From Oreohelix idahoensis (Eukaryota > Mollusca > Gastropoda > Stylommatophora > Oreohelicidae): a stretch of DNA of 64,000 nt. Both the position numbers and the translations under genes were made by a program. The first letter of the stretch is position 1; each line of letters begins with the position of its first letter. The notes under the pieces are model-generated. The model was given only the letters and a program-made list of their open reading frames with translations, was not told the DNA's origin and did not search any database. This document shows, in pieces, positions 10,590 through 21,238 of this stretch. The stretch covers positions 1 through 64,000 of the forward strand of contig JAMPIV010012168.1 in assembly GCA_024509875.1 (NCBI GenBank), written 5' to 3'.

Positions 10590-11529
10590 AGTATGTAAAA
10601 TCTCCAGGATTAGCACCTGGAATGTTCGCAGACTTCGAACAAGGGCTTGGCACAGGTAGCCGCATGGAAGATGGACGCATTACAAAAGATATCTGGGTCT
10701 CTGCACGGACAATGGTGCAATGGCAAGAGAAGAGAAATTGGGATCGACACAGCTGAGTTGTCCTCAGGAAGATGTGTGAAAGAGACCACAGTGAAGGGGT
10801 GGCTCTAACTGACATGGAATCACAGCAAGGCACTGGGAGAATGGGAAGCAATGGGATCCACTAATTATGGCGAGCTAGGTACGGCGCCACCTCAAATCAG
10901 CAAGAAGCAGAGGTGGGAGAAAACGTTCAAAAAGAAAGTAAATATAAACATCATGCTGTGTTATGCACCAAAAACGATAAAGAAAATCTGTGAAAGAAGA
11001 CTTTTACACCAGAAAAAGCAGTCTTGAGGGCTGTCAGAAAAGAAAGGCATTCCCATCACCAGTTATGATGAAGGGACCTATTATTATTAATAGGAATTAT
11101 AACACTGGCTTTGAAGAAATGATGGGAAAGCAGGGATTAGGTATGATGAACGAGAATGGGGAACTATTAGCAAACTTCTGTGCTTCAAATCAACTAGCTA
11201 TAGGAGGAAGCATATTTCCACATAAAAGAATACATGAAGCAACATGGATATCACCAGACCACAGAACTGAGAATCAGATTGATCATATATGCATAAGCAA
11301 GAAGTTTAGGTCATCATTGCATAATGTAAAAGTATGTAGAGGAGAAGATGTGGTATCAGACCACCATCTTCTGTTGGCTAAAACAAAATTAAAACTCAAG
11401 AAATTTACAACTGCATTTAGCTATAGACAACAGTATAATGTGGGATATCTAAGAAATCAGGAAATAAGAGAAACATTTTTCAATGACAGTATCCAACAAA
11501 TACCAAGTACTCGAACAGCTGGAAAATGA
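10590..11529 (+). pseudogene. LINE apurinic-like endonuclease domain, frameshifted
   Basis: This is the endonuclease half of the LINE family 2 protein, which nicks target DNA to prime reverse transcription. The N-terminal strand motif ISTWNVR is found near 10608 in one frame. The C-terminal part is intact in the 10990-11529 frame, with a GL.MMNENGELL..FC block, the QIDHI motif and the catalytic SDHH motif (residues about 122-126). The middle of the domain (residues around the catalytic E and ND) is out of frame or decayed. Frames shift at least twice between 10409 and 11000, so no functional protein can be made. The first ATG of each open piece is not a real start. Confidence 0.8.
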
Positions 11530-13510
11530 AACAGATACAGAAGACCACTGGCAACAAGTAAAAGATATATGGAACGCGACATGTGAAGAAGTACTGAGAA
11601 AAAGAGAACATCAGCACAAAGCATGGATAACAACAGAAACCATTAGTAAGATAGAAAACAGGAAAAACAAGAAAGCAGATTTAAACAGAAGCAAAACCAG
11701 AAGCTCCTAAGCCAAGGCTCATGAAGTGTACATAGAAGCAAACAAAGAAGTAAGAAGAAACATCAAAAGAGACAAGATGAAATATATTGATGATTTGGCA
11801 TGGGAAGCAGAGGAAGCTGCAGCAAAAGGAAATATCAGGGACCTGTACAACAACACAAAGAAGATAACAGGGAAATATAAGCAAGCAAATGGCCTAATAA
11901 AAGATAAGAATGGAAAATCGCTTAGTAATTAATATACAAGAACAAATGAAGAGATGGACAGAACATTTTGAGGACCTTCTCAATAGACCATCTCCAACTA
12001 ATCCCCCAGACATCCAGCCAACAGAAGAGGAGCTACAAATCAGCTGTGAACGACCAAGTAGAGAAGAAATAAAGAAAGCCATAAAGCTTCTGAAAGATGG
12101 AAAAGCAGCTGGTCCAGATTGCATTCCAGCAGAGGCAATCAAAATAGATACCTCTACAGAGATATTATACAAACTACTTAGCAAAGTCTGGGAGAGGGAG
12201 GAAATACCAGCAGAATGTAAGGAAGGTTATCTGGTCAAGTTGCCTAAGAAGGGAAACTTACAAGAGTGCACAAATTATAGAGGAATAATGTTACTATCAG
12301 TGCCAGCAAAAGTATTAAACAGAATCATCCTGGAGAGATTAAAAGAGTCCATAGACAAGCAACTGAGAGATGAACAAGCAGGTTTTTGACAAAATAGATC
12401 CTGTACAGACCAGATAGCCACATTGAGAATAATAGTTGAACAAAGTCTGGAATGGAATTCACCGCTACACATCGGATTCGTGGACTATGAAAAGGCATTT
12501 GACAGTGTAGACAGAGAATCGCTTTGGAAATTGATGAGGCATTATGGAGTTCCCATGAAGATCATTAACTTAATAAAGAAGACCTATGAAGATATGACAT
12601 GTAGAGTTCTTCATGAAGGACAACTTACAGAACCGTTTAGGATTAGAACGGGAGTCAGACAGGGATGCCTCTTGTCTCCATTTCTTTTCTTACCAGCAAT
12701 AGATTGGGTTATGAAAACATTGACATCACACAACAGAAATGGAATCCAGTTGAATCTGACTAAACAGCTTGATGATCTGGATTTTGCAGATGACTTGGCT
12801 CTTCTGTCCCATAACCATAATCAGATGCAAGAGAAAATGATAATTCTCGATGAGAGGTCACAACAAATGGGCCTGAAAATACACAGGGATAAGACAAAGA
12901 TTATGAGAATAAATGCAAGAAATGATAACAAGGTTGAACTTGAAGAAACACCACTAATAGATGTAGAATCTTACACATATCTTGGAAGTAATATAGACAA
13001 AGTTGGAGGGACAGATAGTGATATCAAAATAAGAATACAAAAAGCAAGAGGAGCTTTCATTGCATTGGGAAATATATGGAGAACAAGAGAAATCAAGTCC
13101 AACACGAAAATAAGAATCTTCTACTCAAATGTCAAGTCAGTCCTATTGTATGGCTCTGAGACATGGAGAACAACAAAAACAACAACCAAAAAGCTACAGA
13201 CTTTTATAAACGGGTGCTTGCATAGAATAGAAAGACTGAAATGGTATGACAAAGTCACAAATGTGGAACTGATGACAAGAACCAGACAAGTGCCAGAGGA
13301 ACAAGAGTTGAGAAGAAGACACTAGCAATGGAAACCTGCTGATAGCATTACAAGGCAGTCCTTGTTCTGGAATCCACAGGGAAAGAGAGGCAGAGGTAGA
13401 TAAAAAAAACAGATGGAGAAGAGAACTGGATACAGAGGTGAAAATGATGAGGAAAACATGGAAAGAACTTGAGCGGATGGCACAGGACAGGAAGACTTGG
13501 CATGTGTTTG
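11483..13510 (+). pseudogene. LINE reverse transcriptase, broken
   Basis: Linker and reverse transcriptase of the same element. The frame pieces 11483-11710, 11726-11932, 11910-12389 and 12423-13325 follow one another. Seen motifs are GKAAGPDCIPAE, NYRGIMLLSV, RDEQAGF, GFVDYEKAFDSVDRESLW (first catalytic Asp), TGVRQGCLLSP and LDFADDLALLSH (FADD catalytic pair), then the thumb and the LLYGSETW segment. A TGA stop follows QAGF near 12388 where related copies have Arg, consistent with a CGA-to-TGA change. After 13325 the C-terminal GKRGRGR and ERMAQDRKTW segments continue in another frame. Confidence 0.9.
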
Positions 13511-13557
13511 TTGAAGGCCTATGCTCCTTGGGGAGCTAAAGGGTATTGATTGATTGA

Positions 13558-13680
13558 CTGAGTACTTAGATATCAATAATGAAAAGCTCTGAGTACTTAG
13601 ATATCAATAATGAGTAGCTCTGAGTACTTAGATATCAATAATGAGTAGCTCTGAGTACTTAGATATCAATAATGAGGAGT
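13558..13680. repeat. 33-bp minisatellite, block 4
   Basis: Four units of a 31-33-bp variant, GAGTACTTAGATATCAATAA, at the far end of the interrupted array. Confidence 0.9.
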
Positions 13681-13935
13681 GCTTTCTTCAGTGCTGAGAA
13701 TAGCATGTTTCTCTCATGACTCTATTAATACATCACTAGCCCCATGTTGCTAAAGGTGACTAATATGAGGGTGTGTATGAGGCTGACAACCTCATCATGT
13801 CAAACAAATTGCCACAGAAACCACCACTACAAAAGTTTGTGGTTTTGGTGGAGGCTGCGTCAAGGATGTCATCTACAGTGGTGGATCCATGCTCCATAAA
13901 GAGCAAAAAAAAAAAAAGAGATGATGATGATGATA
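13681..13935 (+). mobile_element. SINE-D (LINE-5'-like retroposon), degenerate copy
   Basis: Contains the family landmarks ACTAATATGAGG, GGCTGACAACCTCATCATGT, ACAGAAACCACCAC and TCCATGCTCCATAAAGAGCA, and ends in an A-run plus (GAT)n. Compare the cleaner copy at 63483-63705. No pol III boxes are visible. Confidence 0.7.
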
Positions 13936-13944
13936 ATGACGAGT

Positions 13945-14215
13945 CATGACCAAACCAAAAGCTTGCCTGGTTTGGGCATGTAACTCGTCATGACTCCCTT
14001 TTGAAAATGATCCTCCAGGGAACAGTCGAAAGTAAACGGAGAAGTGGAAGGCAAAGAAAATCCTGGGCTGATAACATCAAAGAATGGACAGGGCACGGTT
14101 TTTCCACACTTGTACGCATTGCTGATGATAGAGAGCAGTGGAGGACCCTGTCTGCTGATGCTTCCACCATGGCACCCCTACGACCCATGATGGGTTACAG
14201 GTTGAGATGAGATGA
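13945..14215 (+). mobile_element. LINE family 3, 3' end
   Basis: Encodes a LINE ORF C-terminus, partly as the 14001-14210 frame: CLVWACNSS upstream (equivalent to 'WFGHV.RH'), then LLKMILQGTVESKRRSGRQR, WADNIKEWTG and DREQWRTL. It ends in a GATGATGAT tail. 5'-truncated. A 37-bp segment starting at the tail is duplicated immediately downstream (14211-14282). Confidence 0.75.
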
Positions 14216-14282
14216 TGATTATTATACCATTACCTCTCCTATGTTTGATGATGATTATTATACCATTACCTCTCCTATGTTT
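14211..14282. repeat. 37-bp tandem duplication
   Basis: GATGATGATTATTATACCAT and the following 17 bases occur twice head to tail with no difference seen by eye, so the duplication is recent. Confidence 0.85.
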
Positions 14283-14504
14283 GTAAATAAGTGAACATAA
14301 GATCCAAGGGAAGAAAACAGCAGTTCCAGAGACAGACAGCCATATACGTTCCTCAGGTGACTCAGAACATGTGGTTCCCTAATCAAATGTATTCAAACAT
14401 TAGATTAACAAATGAAAAGTTTTACAAGTTCACAATTAACAGAAATAATCACATAATATTTACCCTGTAGTTCCTGAGGGGTAGGGGGGTCTATTATAAG
14501 ACAA

Positions 14505-14695
14505 ATAAAAAATAGGCTACCTCATGTCATATGAGGTCTGCATGAGGTTGGCAACCTCATTATATAATACACATTGCTACAAAAACCACAACTGCTGGAG
14601 CATGCGAATGCTTGGTGCAGGTTTTCTGCAAGGGGACAAGCTACATTGGAGCAGATCGGAGCACTGATGGAGTTGTCTGTCTGCACTGAAGATAG
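14505..14695 (+). mobile_element. SINE-D, degenerate copy
   Basis: Shares GAGGTTGGCAACCTCATTAT, the AAAAACCACAACTGCTGGAG block and the GGTGCAGG...TTCTGCAAGG segment with the copy at 63483. Its ends are poorly defined. Confidence 0.65.
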
Positions 14696-14959
14696 TCCTT
14701 AAACACCAAACTAAACTAGTTTTGTGGAATGTTGTTTTCATTTGTCATATTGTGTTACTAGTGTGAAAAATGCTCACACATATTACAATATTAGGAATGA
14801 TGAATGAAGATGGTTCAAGACTGCCTGCCAACATTGTAGACAGCTACGGCAGGATGGTTTGTATACTGGTGGCAGGATCCTGGTTACTGAGACCAACATT
14901 TGTTTAGTGTCTCTACTAACTGATCAATCATTTTGTTTCTTGCTAATAAACCACAGAAA

Positions 14960-15150
14960 CTATCTAATCTTACTTACTTACTTACTGTGGGGTGTAGAAG
15001 TTTGCCAGAGAGAGCGCCATACTATCCTAACGGCTGTCTTCCTCCTGGCCTGGTTCCAATCTAGTCCTTGGTACTTCAGGGATTGTCTAAATTTGTCCTC
15101 CCAGGGGACTCTGGATCGTCCTGGAGGTCTGGATCCCTGTCTCTTACTTT
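14960..15150 (-). mobile_element. LINE family 1, 3' end fragment
   Basis: Minus-strand C-terminal LINE sequence parallel to 54368-54655, with a CTTACTTACTTACT tail on the plus-strand left side. 5'-truncated and diverged. Confidence 0.75.
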
Positions 15151-15162
15151 TTCATACAACTA

Positions 15163-15212
15163 TCTAGTCAATCAGTCAATACTATTGAGCTCCCTAAAGA
15201 GCATAAGCCTTC
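15163..15212 (-). mobile_element. LINE family 2, extreme 3' end
   Basis: About 50 bp whose reverse complement matches the last 50 bp of the LINE at 10320-13557, including AGGCTTATGCTCT and the (TTGA)n tail. It directly abuts the 57-bp satellite. Confidence 0.75.
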
Positions 15213-15217
15213 AACAT

Positions 15218-18200
15218 CTACAAGCCACATCCTCATGCCACAGAAACTATCTAAGTCATGGAATCTGAACAACTACACAAGCCACATCCTCATGCCACAG
15301 AAACTATCTAAGTCATGGAATCTGAACAACTACACAAGCCACATCCTCATGCCACAGAAACTATCTAAGTCATGGAATCTGAACAACTACACAAGCCACA
15401 TCCTCATGCCACAGAAACTATCTAAGTCATGGAATCTGAACAACTACACAAGCCACATCCTCATGCCACAGAAACTATCTAAGTCATGGAATCTGAACAA
15501 CTACACAAGCCACATCCTCATGCCACAGAAACTATCTAAGTCATGGAATCTGAACAACTACACAAGCCACATCTCCTCACTATCCAAGTCATGGAATCTG
15601 AACAACTACAAGCCACAGAAACTATCTAAGTCATGGAATCTGAACAACTACAAGCCACATCCTCATGCCACAGAAACTATCTAAGTCATGGAATCTGAAC
15701 AACTACACAAGCCACATCCTCATGCCACAGAAACTATCTAAGTCATGGAATCTGAACAACTACAAGCCACAGAAACTATCTAAGTCATGGAATCTGAACA
15801 ACTACACAAGCCACATCCTCACCCTCAGAAACTATCTAAGTCATGGAATCTGAACAACTACACAAGCCACATCCTCATGCCACAGAAACTATCTAAGTCA
15901 TGGAATCTGAACAACTACACAAGCCACATCCTCAAGCCACAGAAACTATCTAAGTCATGGAATCTGAACAACTACACAAGCCACATCCTCATGCCACAGA
16001 AACTATCTAAGTCATGGAATCTGAACAACTACACAAGCCACATCCTCATGCCACAGAAACTATCTAAGTCATGGAATCTGAACAACTACACAAGCCACAT
16101 CCTCATGCCACAGAAACTAAGTCATGGAATCTGAACAACTACACAAGCCACATTCTCATGCCACAGAAACTATCTAAGTCATGGAATCTGAACAACTACA
16201 CAAGCCACATCCTCATGCCACAGAAACTATCTAAGTCATGGAATCTGAACAACTACAAGCCACATTCTCATGCCACAGAAACTATCTAAGTCATGGAATC
16301 TGAACAACTACACAAGCCACATCCTCATGCCACAGAAACTATCTAAGTCATGGAATCTGAACAACTACACAAGCCACATCCTCATGCCACAGAAACTATC
16401 TAAGTCATGGAATCTGAACAACTACACAAGCCACAGAAACTATCTAAGTCATGGAATCTGAACAACTACACAAGCCACATCCTCAAGCATGGAATCTGAA
16501 CAACTACACAAGCCACATCCTCATGCCACAGAAACTATCTAAGTCATGGAATCTGAACAACTACACAAGCCACATCCTCATGCCACAGAAACTATCTAAG
16601 TCATGGAATCTGAACAACTACACAAGCCACATCCTCATGCCACAGAAACTATCTAAGTCATGGAATCTGAACAACTACACAAGCCACATCCTCAAGCCAC
16701 AGAAACTATCTAAGTCATGGAATCTGAACAACTACACAAGCCACAGAAACTATCTAAGTCATGGAATCTGAACAACTACACAAGCCACATCCTCATGCCA
16801 CAGAAACTATCTAAGTCATGGAATCTGAACAACTACACAAGCCACATCCTCATGCCACAGAAACTATCTAAGTCATGGAATCTGAACAACTACACAAGCC
16901 ACATCCTCATGCCACAGAAACTATCTAAGTCATGGAATCTGAACAACTACACAAGCCACAACCACAGAAACTATCCTCATGGAATCTGAACAACTCCACA
17001 TGCCACAGAAACTATCTAAGTCATGGAATCTGAACAACTACACAAGCCACATCCTCATGCCACAGAAACTATCTAAGTCATGGAATCTGAACAACTACAC
17101 AAGCCACATCCTCATGCCACAGAAACTATCTAAGTCATGGAATCTGAACAACTACACAAGCCACATCCTCATCATGGAATCTGAACAACTACACAAGCCA
17201 CATCCTCATGCCACAGAAACTATCTAAGTCATGGAATCTGAACAACTACACAAGCCACATCCTCATGCCACAGAAACTATCTAAGTCATGGAATCTGAAC
17301 AACTACACAAGCCACATCCTCATGCCACAGAAACTATCTAAGTCATGGAATCTGAACAACTACACAAGCCACATCCTCATGCCACAGAAACTATCTAAGT
17401 CATGGAATCTGAACAACTACACAAGCCACATCCTCATGCCACAGAAACTATCTAAGTCATGGAATCTGAACAACTACAAGCCACATCCTCATGCCACAGA
17501 AACTATCTAAGTCATGGAATCTGAACAACTACACAAGCCACATTCTCATGCCACAGAAACTATCTAAGTCATGGAATCTGAACAACTACACAAGCCACAT
17601 CCTCATGCCACAGAAACTATCTAAGTCATGGAATCTGAACAACTACACAAGCCACATCCTCATGCCACAGAAACTATCTAAGTCATGGAATCTGAACAAC
17701 TACACAAGCCACATCCTCATGCCACAAAAACGATCCTCATGGAATCTGAACAACTACACAAGCCAAACTCATGCCACAGAAACTATCTAAGTCATGGAAT
17801 CTGAACAACTACACAAGCCACATCCTCATGCCACAGAAACTATCTAAGTCATGGAATCTGAACAACTACACAAGCCACATCCTCATGCCACAGAAACTAT
17901 CTAAGTCATGGAATCTGAACAACTACACAAGCCACATCCTCATGCCACAGAAACTATCTAAGTCATGGAATCTGACAACTACACAAGCCACATCCTCATC
18001 ATGGAATCTGAACAACACAACTACACAAGCCACATCCTCATGCCACAGAAACTATCTAAGTCATGGAATCTGAACAACTACACAAGCCACATCCTCATGC
18101 CACAGAAACTATCTAAGTCATGGAATCTGAACAACTACACAAGCCACATCCTCATGCCACAGAAACTACCTAAGTCATGGAATCTGAACAACTACACAAG

Positions 18201-18306
18201 CCACATCCTCATGCCACAGAAACTATCTAAGTCATGGAATCTGAACAACTACACAAGCCACATCCTCATGCCAACTACACAAGCCAAAAACTATCTAAGT
18301 CATGGA
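15218..18306. repeat. 57-bp satellite, about 55 units
   Basis: Head-to-tail units of 57 bp, e.g. CATGCCACAGAAACTATCTA then AGTCATGGAATCTGAACAAC then TACACAAGCCACATCCT. Most units look identical or differ by one base (T/C in CATYCTC, A/T in CTCAAG/CTCATG). About a dozen are shortened by 6 bp (ACTACAAGCC) or lack part of the unit. One frame reads a 19-residue repeat, but shortened units break it into about ten frames with no plausible start or flanking exon, so I treat it as non-coding. There are no spacers, so it is not a CRISPR-like array. Confidence 0.97.
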
Positions 18307-18427
18307 ATGATGCTATGAGCGGGGTTCTTTAATGAGTGTTCTATCCACTGCCAGTGTTATTTACTACCCTCCTCTCTTTCTGGTAATGCTTCACTACATA
18401 CTTATTATCATAATTTAAGAGTTAAAC

Positions 18428-18673
18428 TATGTGAACGTCCGATTGACGGAGTAGTTAGAGCTCTGGTCTCTCACAGCAAAGGTGCTGGGTTCAATTCACC
18501 TGTAAATGGGTACCTGACTTTGAGTTAGGGAAGGAAAAGGCAGCAAGGAAGAGAACTGGTCACCCCACCTCTCGATGCTGCACCTAGTACAGCGAAGTCT
18601 CTAACTCGTCACTCCCCTATAGCGGACTACCTTTTACCCTTTGAACCCAGTGCATTTGTTTCCCATTATCCTC
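18428..18673 (+). mobile_element. tRNA-derived SINE-C, complete copy
   Basis: Flanked by a 15-bp duplication ATTTAAGAGTTAAAC (18413-18427 and 18674-18688). Internal promoter elements are TAGTTAGAGCTCTGG (A-box region) and GGTTCAATTCA (B box). The body has GTACCTGACTTTGAGTTAGG, CACCCCACCTCTCGATGCTG and CACTCCCCTATAGCGG. This is the reference copy for the fragments at 1366-1990 and 61515-61640. Confidence 0.88.
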
Positions 18674-18689
18674 ATTTAAGAGTTAAACC

Positions 18690-19550
18690 TCTTTAGACAA
18701 ATGTTCATATTCACCCATAACCTCTCCTCCTTGGCTAAAAGAGGACTTTGTGTGTGTGTGTGTGTGTGAACAAGTACTTTGACAGAAACAAACATTCCAC
18801 TGAATAAAACAATGTTTTTTTCCATGAGAAAAGATGGAAACTGATAATAAATTATGCACAGTTCATATCGCAGCAATCATCAACAAAAATGACAGCCAGA
18901 AAGTTAGACTTTGATAAATGTGTGCTTATGGTAGAATTGGATTGAAATGAGTCTGAATTATGTCGCAATTAAGATCAGGATTAGGATTATTAAAGTTAGT
19001 TTTTTTTTTTAACCCTAGACCCCCTAACTATGTTCTCTTTAAATAAATACTTAATCACACTATTAATTTACTACACTATCACGAATTGTAGAGGAATGGA
19101 ATAAACATAATCAAATAACATGAGCCCAAACCTGACCCTGTTTGGTTTTTATTTTGGAAATGGCCTCTATGTTTGTCTGACGTTATTAATTTTGACAAAG
19201 CTTGAAACACGTGTTTGACAAAGCTCAAAATAGGGTTGGGGTTAGGTTAAGGCTAGCTGGGTTTAAATTAATAACAGTGGGTCATTTTCTTCGAAGTCAT
19301 CCAAGTAAACTGCCAACGTCGTTAGGGTTAGAATTCCTAACCCTATTCCCCCCCCCCCCCCCCCCCTTTTTTTTTTTTTATTAAACTGCGTTTCTGAATT
19401 CATTTTTTAAGGCTGTATCGAACAGAACTCTTTATTTCAACCGGCTAGTTGTAACGTAAATATGGATGGCCAGTCTGGCAACTTGAAGCAACATGGCGAA
19501 CTGTCTACTGTTCTCGTCATCTACCCAAGGTAGGAATATTTGGTACGAAT
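18690..19550. other. no gene; simple repeats
   Basis: Contains a (GT)n tract (18751-18769), a T-run near 19002, a C17-20 run joined to a T-run (about 19346-19380) and a short TAGGGTTAG / CTAACCCTA hairpin around an AATTC loop just before the C-run. The C-run length should be treated with caution in any assembly. No coding frame is convincing. Confidence 0.6.
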
Positions 19551-19552
19551 TA

Positions 19553-19609
19553 GAAGGCCTATGGGACTTATGGGTATGCTTCTTAGGGGGCTAAAGGGTT
19601 ATGATGATT
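19553..19609 (+). mobile_element. LINE family 2, extreme 3' end
   Basis: GAAGGCCTATGGGACTTATG through GGGGGCTAAAGGGTTATGAT resembles the last bases of the LINE at 10320-13557 (AAGGCCTATGCTCC...GGAGCTAAAGGGTATTGAT). Very short 5'-truncated fragment. Confidence 0.55.
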
Positions 19610-19745
19610 CCGATTTTTTTTTTCAGATCATCCATTGTCTTTTTAAAAAAATTTTAAAACAATGTAGCCTACATATCCTATCCCAAGTACTAATGATGCG
19701 CGTTTACTAGTGATGAGATCTGAAAATTGTGAATAACAATACACA

Positions 19746-20696
19746 TACAGGTGGTCAAAATTGAATATTGCTTGTGATAACAGGCTACGATCGTTTGAAC
19801 CTGGTTGAATTGCCGCCATTGTAATGTAGTTCTCTGTTGTGTAATGACGTCATACACAAATCAGCAAAAGAGTTGGCCTTACTTCCCCTCACGGAAATGC
19901 CCCACCCTTCTCCCTGCTTTATGCTCTCTCCCCTTCCCCTCTCCACCACTCGTACGCGCATAATACGATCACCGTACATGCATTTCCTGTGCGCACTCAA
20001 CTAGCCCCAACCACTAGCATCATACACAATGACAACAGTAAGAAGTAAAAAAAAACAACTTATTTAATTATTAGACTTAATATTATCTAGGGAACTAACA
20101 AACGAAATCTTTTTTTCATCATGGTAAAGAAATTAATGCATTTTTACATCGGATACACGATGCATCTAAAAGAGGAAAGGAGGGGGAGGCAGGCAAACGC
20201 AGCAGAATGGAACATTCAACGGAAAATATTTTATGCCAGAAATGGAAATAAGAACGCGAGTTCTTCAGTGTTATATAGAGCAGTTATTGATGGAACCGGC
20301 ATAAACCGAAAACCCCCCTAGAAGCCTCGAATCTTCCGGAACTGGTGTGTCGATCTACAGTCATGGTCATGCAGGGGTACGCGGCAATGAAAGAGCTGAC
20401 AGACTAGCTTGAAGAGTACCCAAAGAAGGTGCATTGGATATGGATCAGGGAGAAATACTGAGGGCAATTAATGATCGCCTATTAGAGAATGAAACCGCAA
20501 TCGATGAATCATCAAGGCTAAGATTGTTGGAATTTGACATCACACGTAGGATTTGCAGAAATGGACGTATGAGAGGAAGCATCCAGCGTATTTACAATCA
20601 GCGCGCAACAGTAACAATTAGCATTCATAACCTTTGACATTTACTCAAGGTGACTGAGCACCTATAGGTTTGCCCGAAGTGCAATTACGTAGAATC
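19746..20696 (+). repeat. repeat X, copy bounded by 16-bp direct repeats
   Basis: A 951-bp segment flanked by TGAATAACAATACACA on both sides (19730-19745 and 20697-20712). Its right 150 bp match, on the opposite strand, the sequence made by joining 55588-55700 to 47760-47866. Class unknown. The length of the direct repeat suggests target-primed insertion, but there is no obvious tail. Confidence 0.6.
20434..20637 (+). pseudogene. conserved open frame of repeat X, function unknown
   Basis: A 67-codon frame. Its last third (RGSIQRIYNQRATVTISIH) is conserved at protein level in the inverted copy around 55588-55700 (RGCIRRVYNQCATGIVSIH). In that copy the similarity goes on past the point where this frame has a stop (HLLK.TEH..VC). 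So repeat X once carried coding sequence on this strand and this copy has decayed. Residues 1-40 are acidic and helical in look. I do not recognise the family. It could be part of a DNA transposon protein or a captured exon. Confidence 0.4.
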
Positions 20697-21238
20697 TGAA
20701 TAACAATACACAAAGCCCACTCTGATTAACGGAAGTAAGTGACAAGCAGGGCCGGCCCTTGGAATTTTGCCGCCCCGTGCTATACCATACCTTGCCGCCC
20801 CGGCCCAACCTCAAATTAACGTTTGAAATTTTTGAAACCATTATGTTATTAAACAAGCTTCAACATTAATTTCATGACCATTAGCCTAATTTTAAATAGT
20901 ACCATTAATAATAATGTATTGATAAATTGATGAAAATACTGTATAATCATAAAATAAAAGATTGACTTTATTAGAGACAATTATATGACATAAATGTAGT
21001 TACATTACTTACATATAGGGCATGCTCTTCTCATGTGGAACGATGAACTGTTGAGTCACGAACACTTAACTATAGTATGTACATGTTATAGTTTTTAGCA
21101 CTATTTTCACATTATTTGAATTTATATTGTTTGAAGTATATACTGCTTAGAAAGACACTTTTCTTGCTTTCATATTTGCAAAAGCAGAAATAAGGTCTGC
21201 GTAGTCTAATTTTTGACCGATTTCATGTTCAATTGAAA

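Larger units (their letters stand above)
10320..13557 (+). mobile_element. near full-length LINE family 2 element
   Basis: An APE-type non-LTR retrotransposon with both ends present. The 5' end is CACGCGTGTGTTACCGGGGC (also found in SINE-D at 43687). The 3' end is a short TATTGATTGATTGA tail. It is flanked by a 12-bp duplication CTGAGTACTTAG (10308-10319 and 13558-13569), though the target is itself repetitive, so its length is approximate. The coding region is broken by several frameshifts and a TGA stop. The clade is probably RTE-like by its single ORF and tail type, which is inference. Confidence 0.92.

Noticed and set aside
15218..18306. CRISPR-like array
   Set aside because: Units are contiguous with no unique spacers, and the context is eukaryotic.
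15235..18318. Ten open frames with a 19-residue repeat as a secreted or structural repeat protein
   Set aside because: The period of 57 bp makes the frame open by default; shortened units break it repeatedly, and there is no signal peptide, flanking exon or stable start.
19320..19350. Interstitial telomere repeat
   Set aside because: Only two TTAGGG-like units in an inverted arrangement, with no array.
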